Shown: positions 51,845 through 64,000 of the stretch, piece by piece
How the letters are laid out: each line of letters starts with the position of its first letter
Position numbering within the stretch: position 1 is the first letter of the stretch
NCBI GenBank assembly: GCA_965222725.1
Contig: OZ244969.1
Span: 2,542,001-2,606,000 of the forward strand
DNA: 64,000 nt
Direction of reading: 5' to 3'
Source of the DNA: GCA-2748575 sp965222725
GTDB taxonomy: Bacteria; Pseudomonadota; Gammaproteobacteria; Pseudomonadales; Ketobacteraceae
Made by a program: the position numbers and the translations under genes
Notes under the pieces: generated by a model
Told to the model about the DNA's origin: nothing
Database searches by the model: none
The model's input: only the letters and a program-made list of their open reading frames with translations

Positions 51845-52528
51845 ATGCCAGACATTGCCGTCCTGGAAAAAGCCATTGGCTATCGTTTTAACAGTGAGGC
51901 GCTGATCAGTGAAGCCCTGACTCACCGCAGTGTCAGTGGTCGTCACAACAATGAACGCCTGGAGTTTCTGGGTGATTCGGTACTCAATTTTATTGTGGGC
52001 GAAGCCCTCTACCGCCAGTTTCCTGAGGCCCGGGAAGGCCAGCTCAGCCGCTTGCGGGCCAGTCTGGTAAAAGGCACTACACTCGCGGATATCGGCAAAC
52101 AGTTCCAGCTCAATGAATTTGTTAACGTGGGCCCCGGGGAGCTTAAATCCGGAGGCCGGCGCCGCAGTTCCACTATGGCCGACGCGGTGGAAGCCATCAT
52201 CGGTGCCATTTACCTTGAGGCCGGGTTTGATCGGTGCCAGGAAGTGGTTACCGGCTGGTTTGCGGAGCGGCTGGCAAAACTGAGCCTGACCGATACCGTC
52301 AAAGACAATAAAACACGGCTTCAGGAAGCCCTGCAGGCGATGAAGCGTGGCCTGCCTGCTTACAATATTGTTTCCGTAACCGGGCAATCCCACTGCCAGA
52401 CCTTTCGTATTGAGTGTCTGGTGGAAGGCTGTTCGGGCAGTTTTATCGGTGAGGGCACCAGCCGCCGCCATGCAGAACAGCAGGCGGCGGGAAAAGCGCT
52501 GGCCGCGCTGCAGGAAACTGATACCTGA
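51845..52528 (+). CDS. rnc: Ribonuclease III
   Basis: The 227-residue enzyme cuts double-stranded RNA in rRNA and mRNA processing. The signature NERLEFLGDSVLNFIVGE (about 37-54) carries the catalytic acidic residues, and a C-terminal dsRNA-binding domain (about 155-225) is intact. An in-frame TTG lies at 51839; the ATG at 51845 is preferred. It heads rnc-era-recO, the conserved order. Confidence 0.97.
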   Translation: MPDIAVLEKAIGYRFNSEALISEALTHRSVSGRHNNERLEFLGDSVLNFIVGEALYRQFPEAREGQLSRLRASLVKGTTLADIGKQFQLNEFVNVGPGELKSGGRRRSSTMADAVEAIIGAIYLEAGFDRCQEVVTGWFAERLAKLSLTDTVKDNKTRLQEALQAMKRGLPAYNIVSVTGQSHCQTFRIECLVEGCSGSFIGEGTSRRHAEQQAAGKALAALQETDT

Positions 52529-52646
52529 TCTTTCATACTCCCTTCGGCCTTCCCCGTGAATGTGCCAGGGGAATCCAACCGACAGCGCCCGGCAGGGCTG
52601 ATATACTGTCGAAAACTCCATTCCGGGATATTGAGGAATTCAATCC

Positions 52647-53555
52647 GTGGCAGAAGACACACAGACGGTTACCCGTTGCGGTTACGCCGCCATTCTGGGG
52701 CGACCCAACGTGGGCAAATCCACTTTGCTGAACCATATACTGGGCCAGAAGCTCAGTATCACCTCCCGCAAACCCCAAACCACAAGGCACCGGGTGCTTG
52801 GCATCAAAACCGATGGCCCGGTACAAACGGTATTTGTGGATACCCCCGGTATTCACAAATCAGAACCCAAAGCCATTAACCGCTACATGAACCGGGCGGC
52901 CACATCGGCAGTGAAAGACGTGGATGTGATGCTGTTTGTGATTGAGGCAGGCAAGTGGACGGATCAGGATGACCACGTACTGACACAGTTTGCCGGCAGC
53001 AAGGCACCGGTGATTCTGGTGATCAACAAGATCGACAAGCTGGAGAACAAGGCGGATCTGCTGCCTTTTATCGAGCAGATGTCCGGCAAGCATCCCTTCC
53101 ATGCCGTGATTCCGGTGGCGGCCCTGCAGGGCAAGCAACTGGATTTGCTGGAGCGGGAGATTCACCAGTGCCTGCCTGAGAGCATTCACTTTTTCCCGGA
53201 AGATCAGATCACCGATCGTTCCCAGCGCTTTATGGCGGCAGAAATTATCCGCGAAAAAATCATGCGCCAGCTGGGGCAGGAAGTGCCTTATGCCATGACA
53301 GTGGAAATTGAGCAGATGAAGCTGGAAGGCCACGTCTGGCATATCCACGGCCTGATTCTGGTGGAGCGTCCGGGGCAGAAAAATATTGTGATCGGCAAGC
53401 AGGGGCAGAAGCTGAAAACCATTGGATCGGAAGCCCGCAAGGATATTGAACGCATGCTGGATGCCAAAGTGATGCTGAACCTGTGGGTGAAAGTAAAGAG
53501 TGGCTGGTCTGACGATGAGCGGGCATTACGTAGCCTGGGTTATGATGATGTTTGA
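52647..53555 (+). CDS. era: GTPase Era
   Basis: The 302-residue GTPase needed for 16S rRNA maturation and 30S assembly has G1 GRPNVGKSTL, G3 DTPGIH, G4 NKIDK and a C-terminal KH domain with GKQGQKLKTIGSEAR (about 252-266). The start codon is GTG at 52647, 118 bp after rnc. Downstream recO follows after 24 bp. Confidence 0.97.
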   Translation: MAEDTQTVTRCGYAAILGRPNVGKSTLLNHILGQKLSITSRKPQTTRHRVLGIKTDGPVQTVFVDTPGIHKSEPKAINRYMNRAATSAVKDVDVMLFVIEAGKWTDQDDHVLTQFAGSKAPVILVINKIDKLENKADLLPFIEQMSGKHPFHAVIPVAALQGKQLDLLEREIHQCLPESIHFFPEDQITDRSQRFMAAEIIREKIMRQLGQEVPYAMTVEIEQMKLEGHVWHIHGLILVERPGQKNIVIGKQGQKLKTIGSEARKDIERMLDAKVMLNLWVKVKSGWSDDERALRSLGYDDV

Positions 53556-53579
53556 TGCGGACGATTAGCCGACACCACC

Positions 53580-54389
53580 ATGAGCCGCGAGCAGCAATGG
53601 GTTAAGGGATACGTTCTGCATTCACGCCCTTACCGTGAAACCAGCGTCATTGCCGATCTTTTTACCCGGGACCAGGGCCGTGTCAGCGTGGTGTTTCGGG
53701 GCGTTAAATCCAGTAAAGGAAAAACGGCCAAAGGGCGTTTGTTGCAACCCTTTCAGCCGTTGAGCTTTCTCTGGTATGGCGACCGGGAGCTTAAGACCGG
53801 CAAGGATTTTGAAGCCAGTGGTGCAGCCTGTTTTTTCTCAGGTACCCTGTTATACAGCGCTCTGTACCTTAACGAATTGCTGCAGCGGTTGCTGTTTCGT
53901 GAAGATCCCCACCCTGAGCTCTATGATCAGTACTGCAATACGCTGGACCGGTTGCAAAGCACTGCCGCTGCGGATGTGGCTGACATAGAAGTTTTACTCA
54001 GACATTTTGAATGGGGGCTGCTGACTGATCTGGGTTATGAAATTGCCCTGGATCGCGACAGCGAATATCACTCCATAGATCCTGATCTTGATTATCGTTA
54101 TGATGCAGACGCAGGCTTTTTACCGGCTACACGACGGCTGGATCCGGCGCAGCAGCATTATTATTTCCGTGGTGCCGACCTGTTGGGTATGGCGGCACAG
54201 CAATGGCAGGAACCCGGCGTACTGAAAGCGGCCAAGCGACTGATGCGCCTGGCACTGGCCCCCCACCTGGGAGACAAGCCCCTGAAGAGCCGCGAACTTT
54301 TCAGAAAACATCCGCAGCCCCCGGAGAAAAAACGCGAAACCGCTCCGGCAACTGTTAAAGAAACAGCTTCACCAAACAAGGAGAACTGA
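53580..54389 (+). CDS. recO: DNA repair protein RecO
   Basis: The 269-residue protein mediates RecF-pathway recombination by annealing SSB-coated DNA. The N-terminal OB fold (RETSVIADLFTRDQGRVSVV, about 19-38) and the KSSKGKTAKGRLLQPFQPL segment are typical. It has a charged, Pro/Lys-rich tail. It sits between era and pdxJ, its usual location. Confidence 0.94.
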   Translation: MSREQQWVKGYVLHSRPYRETSVIADLFTRDQGRVSVVFRGVKSSKGKTAKGRLLQPFQPLSFLWYGDRELKTGKDFEASGAACFFSGTLLYSALYLNELLQRLLFREDPHPELYDQYCNTLDRLQSTAAADVADIEVLLRHFEWGLLTDLGYEIALDRDSEYHSIDPDLDYRYDADAGFLPATRRLDPAQQHYYFRGADLLGMAAQQWQEPGVLKAAKRLMRLALAPHLGDKPLKSRELFRKHPQPPEKKRETAPATVKETASPNKEN

Positions 54390-54393
54390 TCCT

Positions 54394-55143
54394 ATGACCA
54401 ATCCGCAGCGCATTTTATTGGGAGTGAATGTTGATCACGTGGCCACCCTGAGGCAAGCCCGGGGTACCCGTTATCCTGACCCGGTGTATGCAGCCCTGCT
54501 GGCGGAAGAGGCGGGTGCGGACGGTATTACCATTCACCTGCGTGAGGATCGTCGTCATATTCAGGAACGTGATGTGCGCCTGATGATGGAAACCCTCAAT
54601 ACCCGGGTGAACCTGGAAATGGCCGTAACCGATGAAATGGTGGCCTTTGCAGAAAAAGTCCGTCCACCCCACTGCTGCCTGGTGCCGGAAAAGCGCGAGG
54701 AACTCACCACCGAAGGCGGCTTGGATGTGGTGGGTCAGTTTGAGCGGGTGAAGGAAGCCTGCGACCGCCTGGCAACGGTGGGCGTGGAAGTGTCTCTGTT
54801 TATAGATCCTGACAAGGATCAGATCGAAGCGGCTTCCAATGCCGGGGCACCGGTCATTGAATTACACACGGGTGCCTATGCGGACGCAGCCCATGCGGCC
54901 GAAGCGGAAATGGAGTTTGATCGAATCAAGCGGGGCCTTGAGATTGGCCTGAACCAGGGGCTGGTGGTTAACGCCGGGCACGGGTTGCATTATCACAATG
55001 TGGAGCCCATTGCCGCTCTGGCCGGCATGAACGAACTGAACATTGGCCACAGCATTGTGGCGCGTTCGGTGTTTGTCGGTTTCAAGGCCGCCGTCAGTGA
55101 GATGAAACAGCTCATGATCAATGCCCGGATGAAAGCGGTGTAA
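54394..55143 (+). CDS. pdxJ: Pyridoxine 5'-phosphate synthase
   Basis: The 249-residue TIM-barrel enzyme joins 1-deoxyxylulose 5-phosphate with 3-amino-2-oxopropyl phosphate to form pyridoxine phosphate. GVNVDHVATLRQARGTRYPD (about 10-29) and LREDRRHIQERDV hold the conserved His/Asp/Arg residues, and NAGHGLHYHNV the phosphate-binding His region. It starts four bases after recO and precedes acpS by 15 bases. Confidence 0.97.
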   Translation: MTNPQRILLGVNVDHVATLRQARGTRYPDPVYAALLAEEAGADGITIHLREDRRHIQERDVRLMMETLNTRVNLEMAVTDEMVAFAEKVRPPHCCLVPEKREELTTEGGLDVVGQFERVKEACDRLATVGVEVSLFIDPDKDQIEAASNAGAPVIELHTGAYADAAHAAEAEMEFDRIKRGLEIGLNQGLVVNAGHGLHYHNVEPIAALAGMNELNIGHSIVARSVFVGFKAAVSEMKQLMINARMKAV

Positions 55144-55158
55144 GCAGGCAGGTATTTC

Positions 55159-55534
55159 ATGATTGTAGGCATAGGTACCGATATCGTCTCCATTCCCCGA
55201 ATGGCAGGCAATATTGAAAAACACGGCGAAGCCTTTGCGCGCAAGGTGTTGATGGATTCCGAGTGGCAGGAGTATCAGGCTACCCGCCAGAAGGCCAGCT
55301 TTCTGGCGAAACGCTTTGCTGTGAAAGAAGCCGCTGCCAAGGCGCTGGGTACCGGCTTTGCCGAGGGGGTAACCTGGCGCCAGATCTGCACCCATCATGA
55401 TGAACGGGGCAAACCGTTACTGGTGTTTTGCGATGCAGCGCTGAACCGGGCGCAACAGCTGGGGGTGTCCGGTTATCACCTGTCCATTTCCGATGAAAAA
55501 GAACATGCGGTGGCTTTTGTGGTACTGGAAGCGA

Positions 55535-55542
<8 letters not shown>
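55159..55542 (+). CDS. acpS: Holo-[acyl-carrier-protein] synthase
   Basis: The 127-residue enzyme moves 4'-phosphopantetheine from CoA to ACP. The Mg-binding IGTDIVSIPRM (about 5-15) and FAVKEAAAKALGTG (about 52-65) motifs are intact. It closes the rnc-era-recO-pdxJ-acpS series. The last eight bases overlap the 3' end of the convergent hybrid kinase gene. Confidence 0.96.
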
Positions 55543-58351
<2,809 letters not shown>

Positions 58352-58433
58352 AGTGTCGTTTCTCTTCCTGATTCTCTGCCTGACTCTGCACCTTGCGTTC
58401 TGTTTGACACAAGCCCTGATCCCTGGAATATCA

Positions 58434-58462
58434 TTTTTTAACAGACCTTTTTTTAACAGACC
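58434..58462. repeat. Two tandem TTTTTTAACAGACC units
   Basis: The 14-base unit at 58434-58447 repeats at 58448-58462 with one extra T. It lies in the 320-bp spacer between barA and cysM, 80 bp upstream of barA's start. An AGTTATA/TATAACT inverted repeat (58557-58581) lies nearer cysM. Both could be promoter elements, but no regulator is recognised. Confidence 0.5.
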
Positions 58463-58671
58463 CTTAGACCGGGTTCACGCAAAAGGGCTGACTATCTTAA
58501 AGATCTTAGGTGATATTCGCTACAAATGTGTGTGAGATGTCGTCAATACTGTGAACAGTTATAAGCTTAGAACATATAACTCTGTAACCAATAGCAAGTG
58601 ACAGGGAGGATTTTTCCGCCCGCAGCCAGTATCATTGGCCGCTTCCCTGAATTCGGCTATGATTGGGCGCC

Positions 58672-59577
58672 ATGAAAGACCAAAACCAAGAATTTCCCAC
58701 CATCGAAGATTTCGTGGGTAACACGCCGCTGGTTCGCCTGCAGCGTTTACCCGGTGACACCTCAAACACGATCCTCGTCAAACTGGAAGGCAATAACCCT
58801 GCAGGCTCCGTAAAGGACCGCCCGGCCCTGAGTATGATCCGTCAGGCCGAGGCCCGGGGTGCCATCAAACCCGGCGATACCCTGATTGAAGCCACCAGTG
58901 GTAACACCGGCATTGCCCTGGCCATGGCGGCCGCCATCAAGGGCTACAAGATGATCCTGATCATGCCGGAACACATGAGCGAAGAGCGCCGAGCCGCCAT
59001 GCGGGCCTATGGTGCCGAGCTGGTGTCGGTGAGCAAGGATGCCGGCATGGAAGGGGCCCGGGATCTGGCGGACGAAATGCAGCGCCAGGGCAAGGGGCTG
59101 GTACTGGATCAGTTTGCCAATCAGGATAACCCGCTGGCCCATTATGAAGGCACCGGGCCGGAGATCTGGCGGGATACCCGCGGCAAGATCACCCACTTTG
59201 TCAGCTCCATGGGCACCACCGGAACCATTATGGGCACCTCCCGTTTTCTGAAAGAGCAGAACCCGGAGATTCAGATCGTTGGGCTGCAGCCCAGAGAAGG
59301 GGCCTCCATTCCCGGCATCCGCCGCTGGCCGGAAGCCTACCTGCCAAAGATCTTTGACGCCTCCCGGGTGGACCGGGTGCTGGATATTGACCAGCAGGAG
59401 GCAGAAGAAACCATGCGGGCTCTGGCAGCGCAGGAAGGCATTTTCTGTGGCGTGTCCTCCGGCGGCGCCGTTGCCGGTGCCCTCAAAGTGGCACGGGATG
59501 TGGAAAACGCGGTGATCGTTGCCATCATCTGCGATCGGGGCGATCGCTATCTTTCAACCGGTGTATTTCCAGGTTAA
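58672..59577 (+). CDS. cysM: Cysteine synthase B
   Basis: The protein of 301 residues is a PLP enzyme making cysteine from O-acetylserine and sulfide or thiosulfate. The PLP Lys is in NPAGSVKDRPAL (about 41-52), TSGNTGIALAMAAA (about 68-81) binds the carboxylate, and SMGTTGTIMGTSRF the phosphate. A TTG lies nine bases upstream in frame, but ATG at 58672 is standard. The gene sits opposite barA, as in Pseudomonas. Confidence 0.95.
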   Translation: MKDQNQEFPTIEDFVGNTPLVRLQRLPGDTSNTILVKLEGNNPAGSVKDRPALSMIRQAEARGAIKPGDTLIEATSGNTGIALAMAAAIKGYKMILIMPEHMSEERRAAMRAYGAELVSVSKDAGMEGARDLADEMQRQGKGLVLDQFANQDNPLAHYEGTGPEIWRDTRGKITHFVSSMGTTGTIMGTSRFLKEQNPEIQIVGLQPREGASIPGIRRWPEAYLPKIFDASRVDRVLDIDQQEAEETMRALAAQEGIFCGVSSGGAVAGALKVARDVENAVIVAIICDRGDRYLSTGVFPG

Positions 59578-59582
59578 TTCCC

Positions 59583-60371
59583 ATGAATGTGCTTGTTTTT
59601 GATATTGAAACCATTCCCGATGTGGAAGGGGGCCGCCGGGTAAACGACCTGGGGGACAACCTGTCAGACGCCGATGTGGCCAACGCCATGATGAACCTGC
59701 GGCGTCAGGAGAATGGGACTGAATTTTTGCGCCTGCACCTGCATCGCATTGTGGCCATCTCTGCCGTGTTCCGCAGTGGCGACAAGATTGCCGTGTGGAC
59801 CCTGGGGGATGAAGACGCGGGTGAAAAAGAAATCATCCAGCGCTTTTTCGACATTATCGATCGCTTTTCCCCCACGCTGGTGTCCTGGAATGGCGGCGGT
59901 TTTGATCTGCCGGTCCTGCACTATCGCGCCCTGTACCATGGCGTGCAGGCGCCGCGCTACTGGGAAACCGGCCAGCAGGACAACAGCTTCAAGTGGAACA
60001 ACTACATTAACCGTTACCATGAGCGCCATACGGACCTGATGGAAGTGCTGGGTATGTTCCAGCAGCGGGCCTATGTGCCCTTGGACCAGGTGGCCACCCT
60101 GCTGGGGTTCCCCGGCAAAATGGGTATGAGCGGCGCCAAGGTGTGGGATGCCTTTCAGGAGGGCAACATCAAGGGCATTCGCGATTACTGCGAAACCGAT
60201 GTGCTCAATACCTGGCTGGTGTACCTGCGCTTTCTGCTGATGAAAGCCACCCTGAGCCACGATGGCTATGAGATGGAAATCAGCTTGGTAAAAGAATACC
60301 TGGAGCGCGAAGCGCGCCCTCACTTTCTGGCCTTCCTAGAAGAAATGAATCAATCCACCCCCGGGCAGTAG
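59583..60371 (+). CDS. PolB-type 3'-5' exonuclease
   Basis: The 262-residue DEDD exonuclease belongs to the PolB-like stand-alone family (PF10108). The first acidic pair is in VFDIETIPD (about 5-13), the second in SWNGGGFDLPVLHYRAL (about 99-115), and the last in YCETDVLNTW (about 201-210). It probably trims DNA 3' ends in repair. It lies between cysM and rlmD with very short gaps, so it is co-transcribed. Confidence 0.9.
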   Translation: MNVLVFDIETIPDVEGGRRVNDLGDNLSDADVANAMMNLRRQENGTEFLRLHLHRIVAISAVFRSGDKIAVWTLGDEDAGEKEIIQRFFDIIDRFSPTLVSWNGGGFDLPVLHYRALYHGVQAPRYWETGQQDNSFKWNNYINRYHERHTDLMEVLGMFQQRAYVPLDQVATLLGFPGKMGMSGAKVWDAFQEGNIKGIRDYCETDVLNTWLVYLRFLLMKATLSHDGYEMEISLVKEYLEREARPHFLAFLEEMNQSTPGQ

Positions 60372-60377
60372 CAGTCA

Positions 60378-61742
60378 ATGGCAAGACGCAGACGTAAAAA
60401 AATTCCTCAGGAACCGGTGCGTTGCACCATCGAAAGCACCAGCCATGACGGCCGGGGCGTTACTCATATCGACGGTAAAACCATTTTTATCGAAGGCGCG
60501 CTGGCGGGCGAGGATGTCACTTTCCAGTACACCGAAAAGCGCAGCAAATTCGATGAAGGTAAAACCCTGGAAGTGCATCAGGCCAGTGATCTGCGGGTAA
60601 CTCCTGAGTGTGAGCACGCCACCATCTGTGGTGGTTGCAGCCTGCAGCATCTGCAATCCGATGCTCAGGTGCAACTCAAGCAGGATGTACTGGTAGAACA
60701 GTTCCGCCATTTTGGCGGTCTGGACATGGCCGAGCTGATGCCGCCGTTGCGCAGCCCCACCAGCAACTACCGGCGCAAAGCCCGGCTGGCGGTGAAGTAT
60801 GTGCCCAAGAAAGGCGGTGCCATGGTGGGCTTTCGGGAAAAACGCAGCCCCTATGTGGCAGATATTCAAGGTTGCACTGTTTTGGTGCGCGAGGTGGGGC
60901 AGATCATCCCGGAATTGCGCGAATTGATCACTGAACTGGAGTGCCACCGTACCCTGCCGCAGATTGAGGTGGCTCAGGGAGACGATGCCACGGCCCTGGT
61001 GTTCCGCCATCTGGAGCCTTTGAGCGAAGCGGATCAGAATGCCCTGGAAGACTTCTGTCGGGCCCGTAATTTGCATTTGTACCTGCAGCCCGGTGGCAAC
61101 GACACGGTGCACCGGGTATGGCCGGCAGAAGGCGAGGAACGTCTGCGCTATCGCCTGGAGGATTTTGGTGTCGAGCTGAAATTTCACCCCATGGACTTTA
61201 CCCAGGTAAACCCCCATATCAACCGTGATATGGTGGCCCTCGCGCTGGCGTTTCTGGAGCTTGATCCCTCCGACAAAGTGCTGGATCTGTTCTGCGGATT
61301 AGGGAACTTTACCCTCCCCATCGCCACTAAGGCAGCACAGGTGGTGGGCGTTGAAGGGGGCGAAGCCATGGTTGTGCGCGGCAGGGAAAACGCGCAGCAT
61401 AACGGCCTGAATAATGTCGAGTTTTTTGCGGCGGACCTGACCCAGCCCTTTGCAGATCAGGACTGGGCAAAGGCTGCCGGCGGGTTTAACAAGATTCTGA
61501 TCGATCCCCCCCGTTCCGGCGCACTGGAGATCGTGGAAAAGATGACGGTATTCCGGCCGGAAAGAATTGTGTATGTCTCCTGTAATCCGGCCACACTGGC
61601 CCGGGATTCCGGGGAACTGGTAAAGCAAGGTTACCGTTTACTGAAAACCGGCATCATGGACATGTTTCCCCATACCAATCATGTGGAGTCCATCGCTGTC
61701 TTTGTGCCTGCGAAAGCAGTGAAAGCACCTGCGAAGAAGTAA
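60378..61742 (+). CDS. rlmD: 23S rRNA (uracil-1939-C5)-methyltransferase
   Basis: The 454-residue enzyme has an N-terminal TRAM domain (about 13-72), a 4Fe-4S cluster site (CEHATICGGCSLQHL, about 79-93, with a later Cys near 170) and a SAM methyltransferase domain with VLDLFCGLGNFTLPIA (about 298-313), DPPRSGA and the catalytic Cys in YVSCNPATLARD. The length is standard. It starts seven bases after the exonuclease stop and is followed by relA. Confidence 0.96.
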   Translation: MARRRRKKIPQEPVRCTIESTSHDGRGVTHIDGKTIFIEGALAGEDVTFQYTEKRSKFDEGKTLEVHQASDLRVTPECEHATICGGCSLQHLQSDAQVQLKQDVLVEQFRHFGGLDMAELMPPLRSPTSNYRRKARLAVKYVPKKGGAMVGFREKRSPYVADIQGCTVLVREVGQIIPELRELITELECHRTLPQIEVAQGDDATALVFRHLEPLSEADQNALEDFCRARNLHLYLQPGGNDTVHRVWPAEGEERLRYRLEDFGVELKFHPMDFTQVNPHINRDMVALALAFLELDPSDKVLDLFCGLGNFTLPIATKAAQVVGVEGGEAMVVRGRENAQHNGLNNVEFFAADLTQPFADQDWAKAAGGFNKILIDPPRSGALEIVEKMTVFRPERIVYVSCNPATLARDSGELVKQGYRLLKTGIMDMFPHTNHVESIAVFVPAKAVKAPAKK

Positions 61743-61748
61743 AACCCT

Positions 61749-64000
61749 ATGGTAAAAGTCAGAGAAGATCATCCGATACAGGATAACGGCGAGGTGGATT
61801 TACAGGCCTGGATACAGCGCCTGAGGGACCGCCATGGCGTCGAGATCTCCGACGAACAGGAACTGATTGACCTGTGCCTGTGGGCCCGGGAACTGGATGC
61901 CCAGACTCTGGAAGAACACCCTTGGGCCAAGGGCACCAGCAGTTATAAAACCGGGCTGGAAATGGTGGAGATACTGGCAGAACTCCATCTGGATACCGAC
62001 TCTCTGAAAGCCGCCGTCATCTATCGCGCCGTGCGCGAAAACAAGGTCACCCTGGAAGCGGTTGAAAAGCGCGCCGGCGAAGACATTGCCAGGCTGGTGG
62101 AAGGCGTTATCCAGATGGCTGCCATCAGCGCCGTCATGAATCCCGCCAAAAAAATCGTGCTGGGGCAGAGCACCCACCAGCTGGAAAACCTGCGCAAGAT
62201 GCTGGTGGCCATGGTGGACGATGTGCGCGTGGCCCTGATCAAGCTGGCGGAGCGAACCTGCGCCATCCGGGCAGTGAAAGAAGCCCCGGAAGACAAAAAG
62301 CAGCGGGTGGCCAAGGAGGTGTTTGATATCTATGCGCCACTGGCTCACCGTTTGGGTATCGGGCATATCAAATGGGAGCTGGAGGACCTGTCCTTCCGTT
62401 ACCTGCACCCCAATGCCTACAAGAAAATCGCCAAGCTGCTGGATGAAAAACGCCTGGACCGGGAACGTTATATCAAAAACGTGATCCGTCAGGTCACCGA
62501 CTCCCTGGCAGAAGCCGGCATCGAATCCGAAGTGAATGGCCGCGCCAAGCATATCTACAGCATCTGGCGCAAAATGAAGCGCAAGCGCATCGACTTTTAT
62601 CAGGTGTATGATGTGCGCGCCGTGCGGGTACTGGTGCCGGACATTCGCGATTGCTATGCCACCCTGGGGATAGTCCACAGTTTGTGGAAGCATATTCCCC
62701 GGGAGTTCGACGACTACATCGCCACCCCCAAAGAAAACGGCTACCGCTCATTGCATACCGCCGTGCTGGGCCCTGAAGGCAAGGTACTGGAAGTGCAGAT
62801 CCGCACCAGAGACATGCACGAGGAAGCGGAACTGGGGGTATGTGCCCACTGGCGTTATAAAGAAGGTTCCCGCAGCAAGGGCGACAGCTACGACGATAAG
62901 ATCGCCTGGTTGCGTCAGGTACTGGAATGGCAGGAAGAGCTGGGGGACTCCGGCATCAGCAGTGTCATTGCCCAGTTCAGTCAGGACGTGGTGGACGAAC
63001 GGGTGTACGTATTCACCCCCGATGGCCACGTAGTGGATCTGGCCCAGGGTGCCACGCCCCTGGACTTTGCTTACCACATCCATACCGAAGTGGGTCACCG
63101 TTGCCGTGGTGCCAAAGTGAACGGTCGCATTGTGCCGCTTACCTATCACCTGAAAACCGGTGAGCAGGTGGAAATCCTCAAGGGCAGCGATGATTCCCCC
63201 AGCCGCGACTGGCTCAATCCGTCACTGGGTTATATTCAGACACCGAGGGCCCGTGCAAAAGTATTGCACTGGTTCAAGCGCCAGGACCGCGATCGCAATA
63301 TCGTGGACGGCAAAGCCATTCTGGAAAAAGAATTTCAGCGCCTGGATATCGGCAAAGTGGATCTGGATGCCATTGCCGAAGACCTGAATCTGAAAGCCGC
63401 GGAAGATGTTTATGCTGCTATCGGTTCCGGGGATCTGCGTTTGACCCAGATCCTGAATCTGGTACAGGACGACGACGCCGACTCCCTGCAGCAGGAACTG
63501 ATTCCCCTGGATGCCCGCCGGCCCCGTATCAGCCCCCGGACCAGCGATTTTGTGGTGGAGGGTGTCAATAACCTCATGACCAACATTGCCGGCTGCTGTA
63601 AACCGGTACCCGGCGATGACATCATGGGTTATATCTCGGTGGGGAGGGGCATTACCGTGCACCGGGATGATTGCGCTGAACTGAACCGCCTGCGGGAAAC
63701 CGATCCCGACCGGCTGGTGGAAGTGAGCTGGAGCAGCATCGAAGACAAGTTCTACCCGGTGGAAGTGTTTATCCGCGCTTACGACCGTCAGGGCCTGTTG
63801 CGGGATGTGTCCAATACGCTGGCTAATGAGCACGTGAACGTGATTGCGGTAAACACGCACTCTGATCGCAGCGACAACACCGCCACCATGACCATTACCG
63901 TGGAGATCAAAAGCCTGGGCGCATTAGGCCAGTTGCTGGGGCGTATCAACCAGCTGCCCAACGTGATTGAAGTGCGCCGTCATCAGCCCGCCGCCAAAAA
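61749..64000 (+). CDS. relA: GTP pyrophosphokinase RelA (partial, runs off the window)
   Basis: The first about 750 residues are present from the ATG at 61749 to the last base, with no stop, so only a few residues should be missing. After a degenerate HD domain, the synthetase domain has GRAKHIYSIWRKM (about 264-276) and the EFDD motif in REFDDYIATPKENGYRSLHT. This marks it as monofunctional RelA, not the bifunctional SpoT. TGS (VYVFTPDGHVVDL), the Cys-rich zinc-finger region (NIAGCCKPVPGDD) and a C-terminal ACT domain follow. It makes (p)ppGpp on stalled ribosomes. Confidence 0.97.
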   Translation, partial: MVKVREDHPIQDNGEVDLQAWIQRLRDRHGVEISDEQELIDLCLWARELDAQTLEEHPWAKGTSSYKTGLEMVEILAELHLDTDSLKAAVIYRAVRENKVTLEAVEKRAGEDIARLVEGVIQMAAISAVMNPAKKIVLGQSTHQLENLRKMLVAMVDDVRVALIKLAERTCAIRAVKEAPEDKKQRVAKEVFDIYAPLAHRLGIGHIKWELEDLSFRYLHPNAYKKIAKLLDEKRLDRERYIKNVIRQVTDSLAEAGIESEVNGRAKHIYSIWRKMKRKRIDFYQVYDVRAVRVLVPDIRDCYATLGIVHSLWKHIPREFDDYIATPKENGYRSLHTAVLGPEGKVLEVQIRTRDMHEEAELGVCAHWRYKEGSRSKGDSYDDKIAWLRQVLEWQEELGDSGISSVIAQFSQDVVDERVYVFTPDGHVVDLAQGATPLDFAYHIHTEVGHRCRGAKVNGRIVPLTYHLKTGEQVEILKGSDDSPSRDWLNPSLGYIQTPRARAKVLHWFKRQDRDRNIVDGKAILEKEFQRLDIGKVDLDAIAEDLNLKAAEDVYAAIGSGDLRLTQILNLVQDDDADSLQQELIPLDARRPRISPRTSDFVVEGVNNLMTNIAGCCKPVPGDDIMGYISVGRGITVHRDDCAELNRLRETDPDRLVEVSWSSIEDKFYPVEVFIRAYDRQGLLRDVSNTLANEHVNVIAVNTHSDRSDNTATMTITVEIKSLGALGQLLGRINQLPNVIEVRRHQPAAK

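Overview
The window looks like a chromosomal segment of a Gammaproteobacterium close to the Pseudomonadales/Oceanospirillales (Alcanivorax-, Ketobacter- or Marinobacter-like). This rests on gene order, not on a database match: ygfZ/sdhE/ygfX next to nadB, rpoE(algU)-rseA-rseB-rseC-degP(mucD), lepA-lepB-DUF4845-rnc-era-recO-pdxJ-acpS, gacS/barA beside cysM, and rlmD-relA is the arrangement of Pseudomonas and its marine relatives. No tRNA, rRNA, insertion sequence, prophage or CRISPR array was seen.

Layout. (1) 0-15 kb is accessory and rich in regulators: two LysR and two AraC-type regulators beside single enzymes (membrane hydroxylase, FMN reductase, M14 metallopeptidase, MDR oxidoreductase, MFS transporter, Tat-exported aldo/keto reductase). 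It also holds a lipoprotein with a C-terminal haem-c motif and a decayed PKD/chitinase-like remnant. (2) 15-21 kb is an RND tripartite efflux operon (outer-membrane channel, adaptor, pump). (3) 21-27 kb is a compact four-gene minus-strand operon (SRPBCC protein, KAS III-like enzyme, thiamine-diphosphate enzyme, cytochrome P450) with a divergent AraC regulator. It reads like a small unassigned biosynthetic pathway, and its KAS III-like protein has lost the usual active-site His. (4) 27-31 kb holds DUF2797, an MpaB-type oxygenase with twin palindromic operators, a TetR regulator and ung. Between the oxygenase and TetR genes lies a probable sigma-54-driven small RNA of about 108 nt. (5) 31-38 kb is a valine/isobutyrate catabolic operon (mmsA, acyl-CoA dehydrogenase, enoyl-CoA hydratase, 3-hydroxyisobutyryl-CoA hydrolase, mmsB) with a divergent AraC (MmsR-like) regulator. 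Two 20-bp direct repeats in the shared promoter suit that regulator. The operon is interrupted by a repeat-rich spacer and followed by a 28-bp inverted-repeat element. (6) 38-64 kb is conserved housekeeping and stress DNA: Fe-S/flavin maintenance, NAD synthesis, the sigma-E envelope stress module with two recognisable sigma-E promoters, protein secretion, RNA processing, PLP and ACP maturation, a GacS/BarA hybrid kinase, cysteine synthase, rRNA methylation and stringent response. relA runs off the right edge.

The most interesting signals are the sigma-54 promoter/hairpin/terminator unit at 29.4 kb, the KAS III/ThDP/P450/SRPBCC cluster, the operator pairs in front of the MpaB and mmsA genes, and the repeat elements at 35.7 and 38.3 kb. 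All functions are read from motifs and family knowledge; no searches were run.
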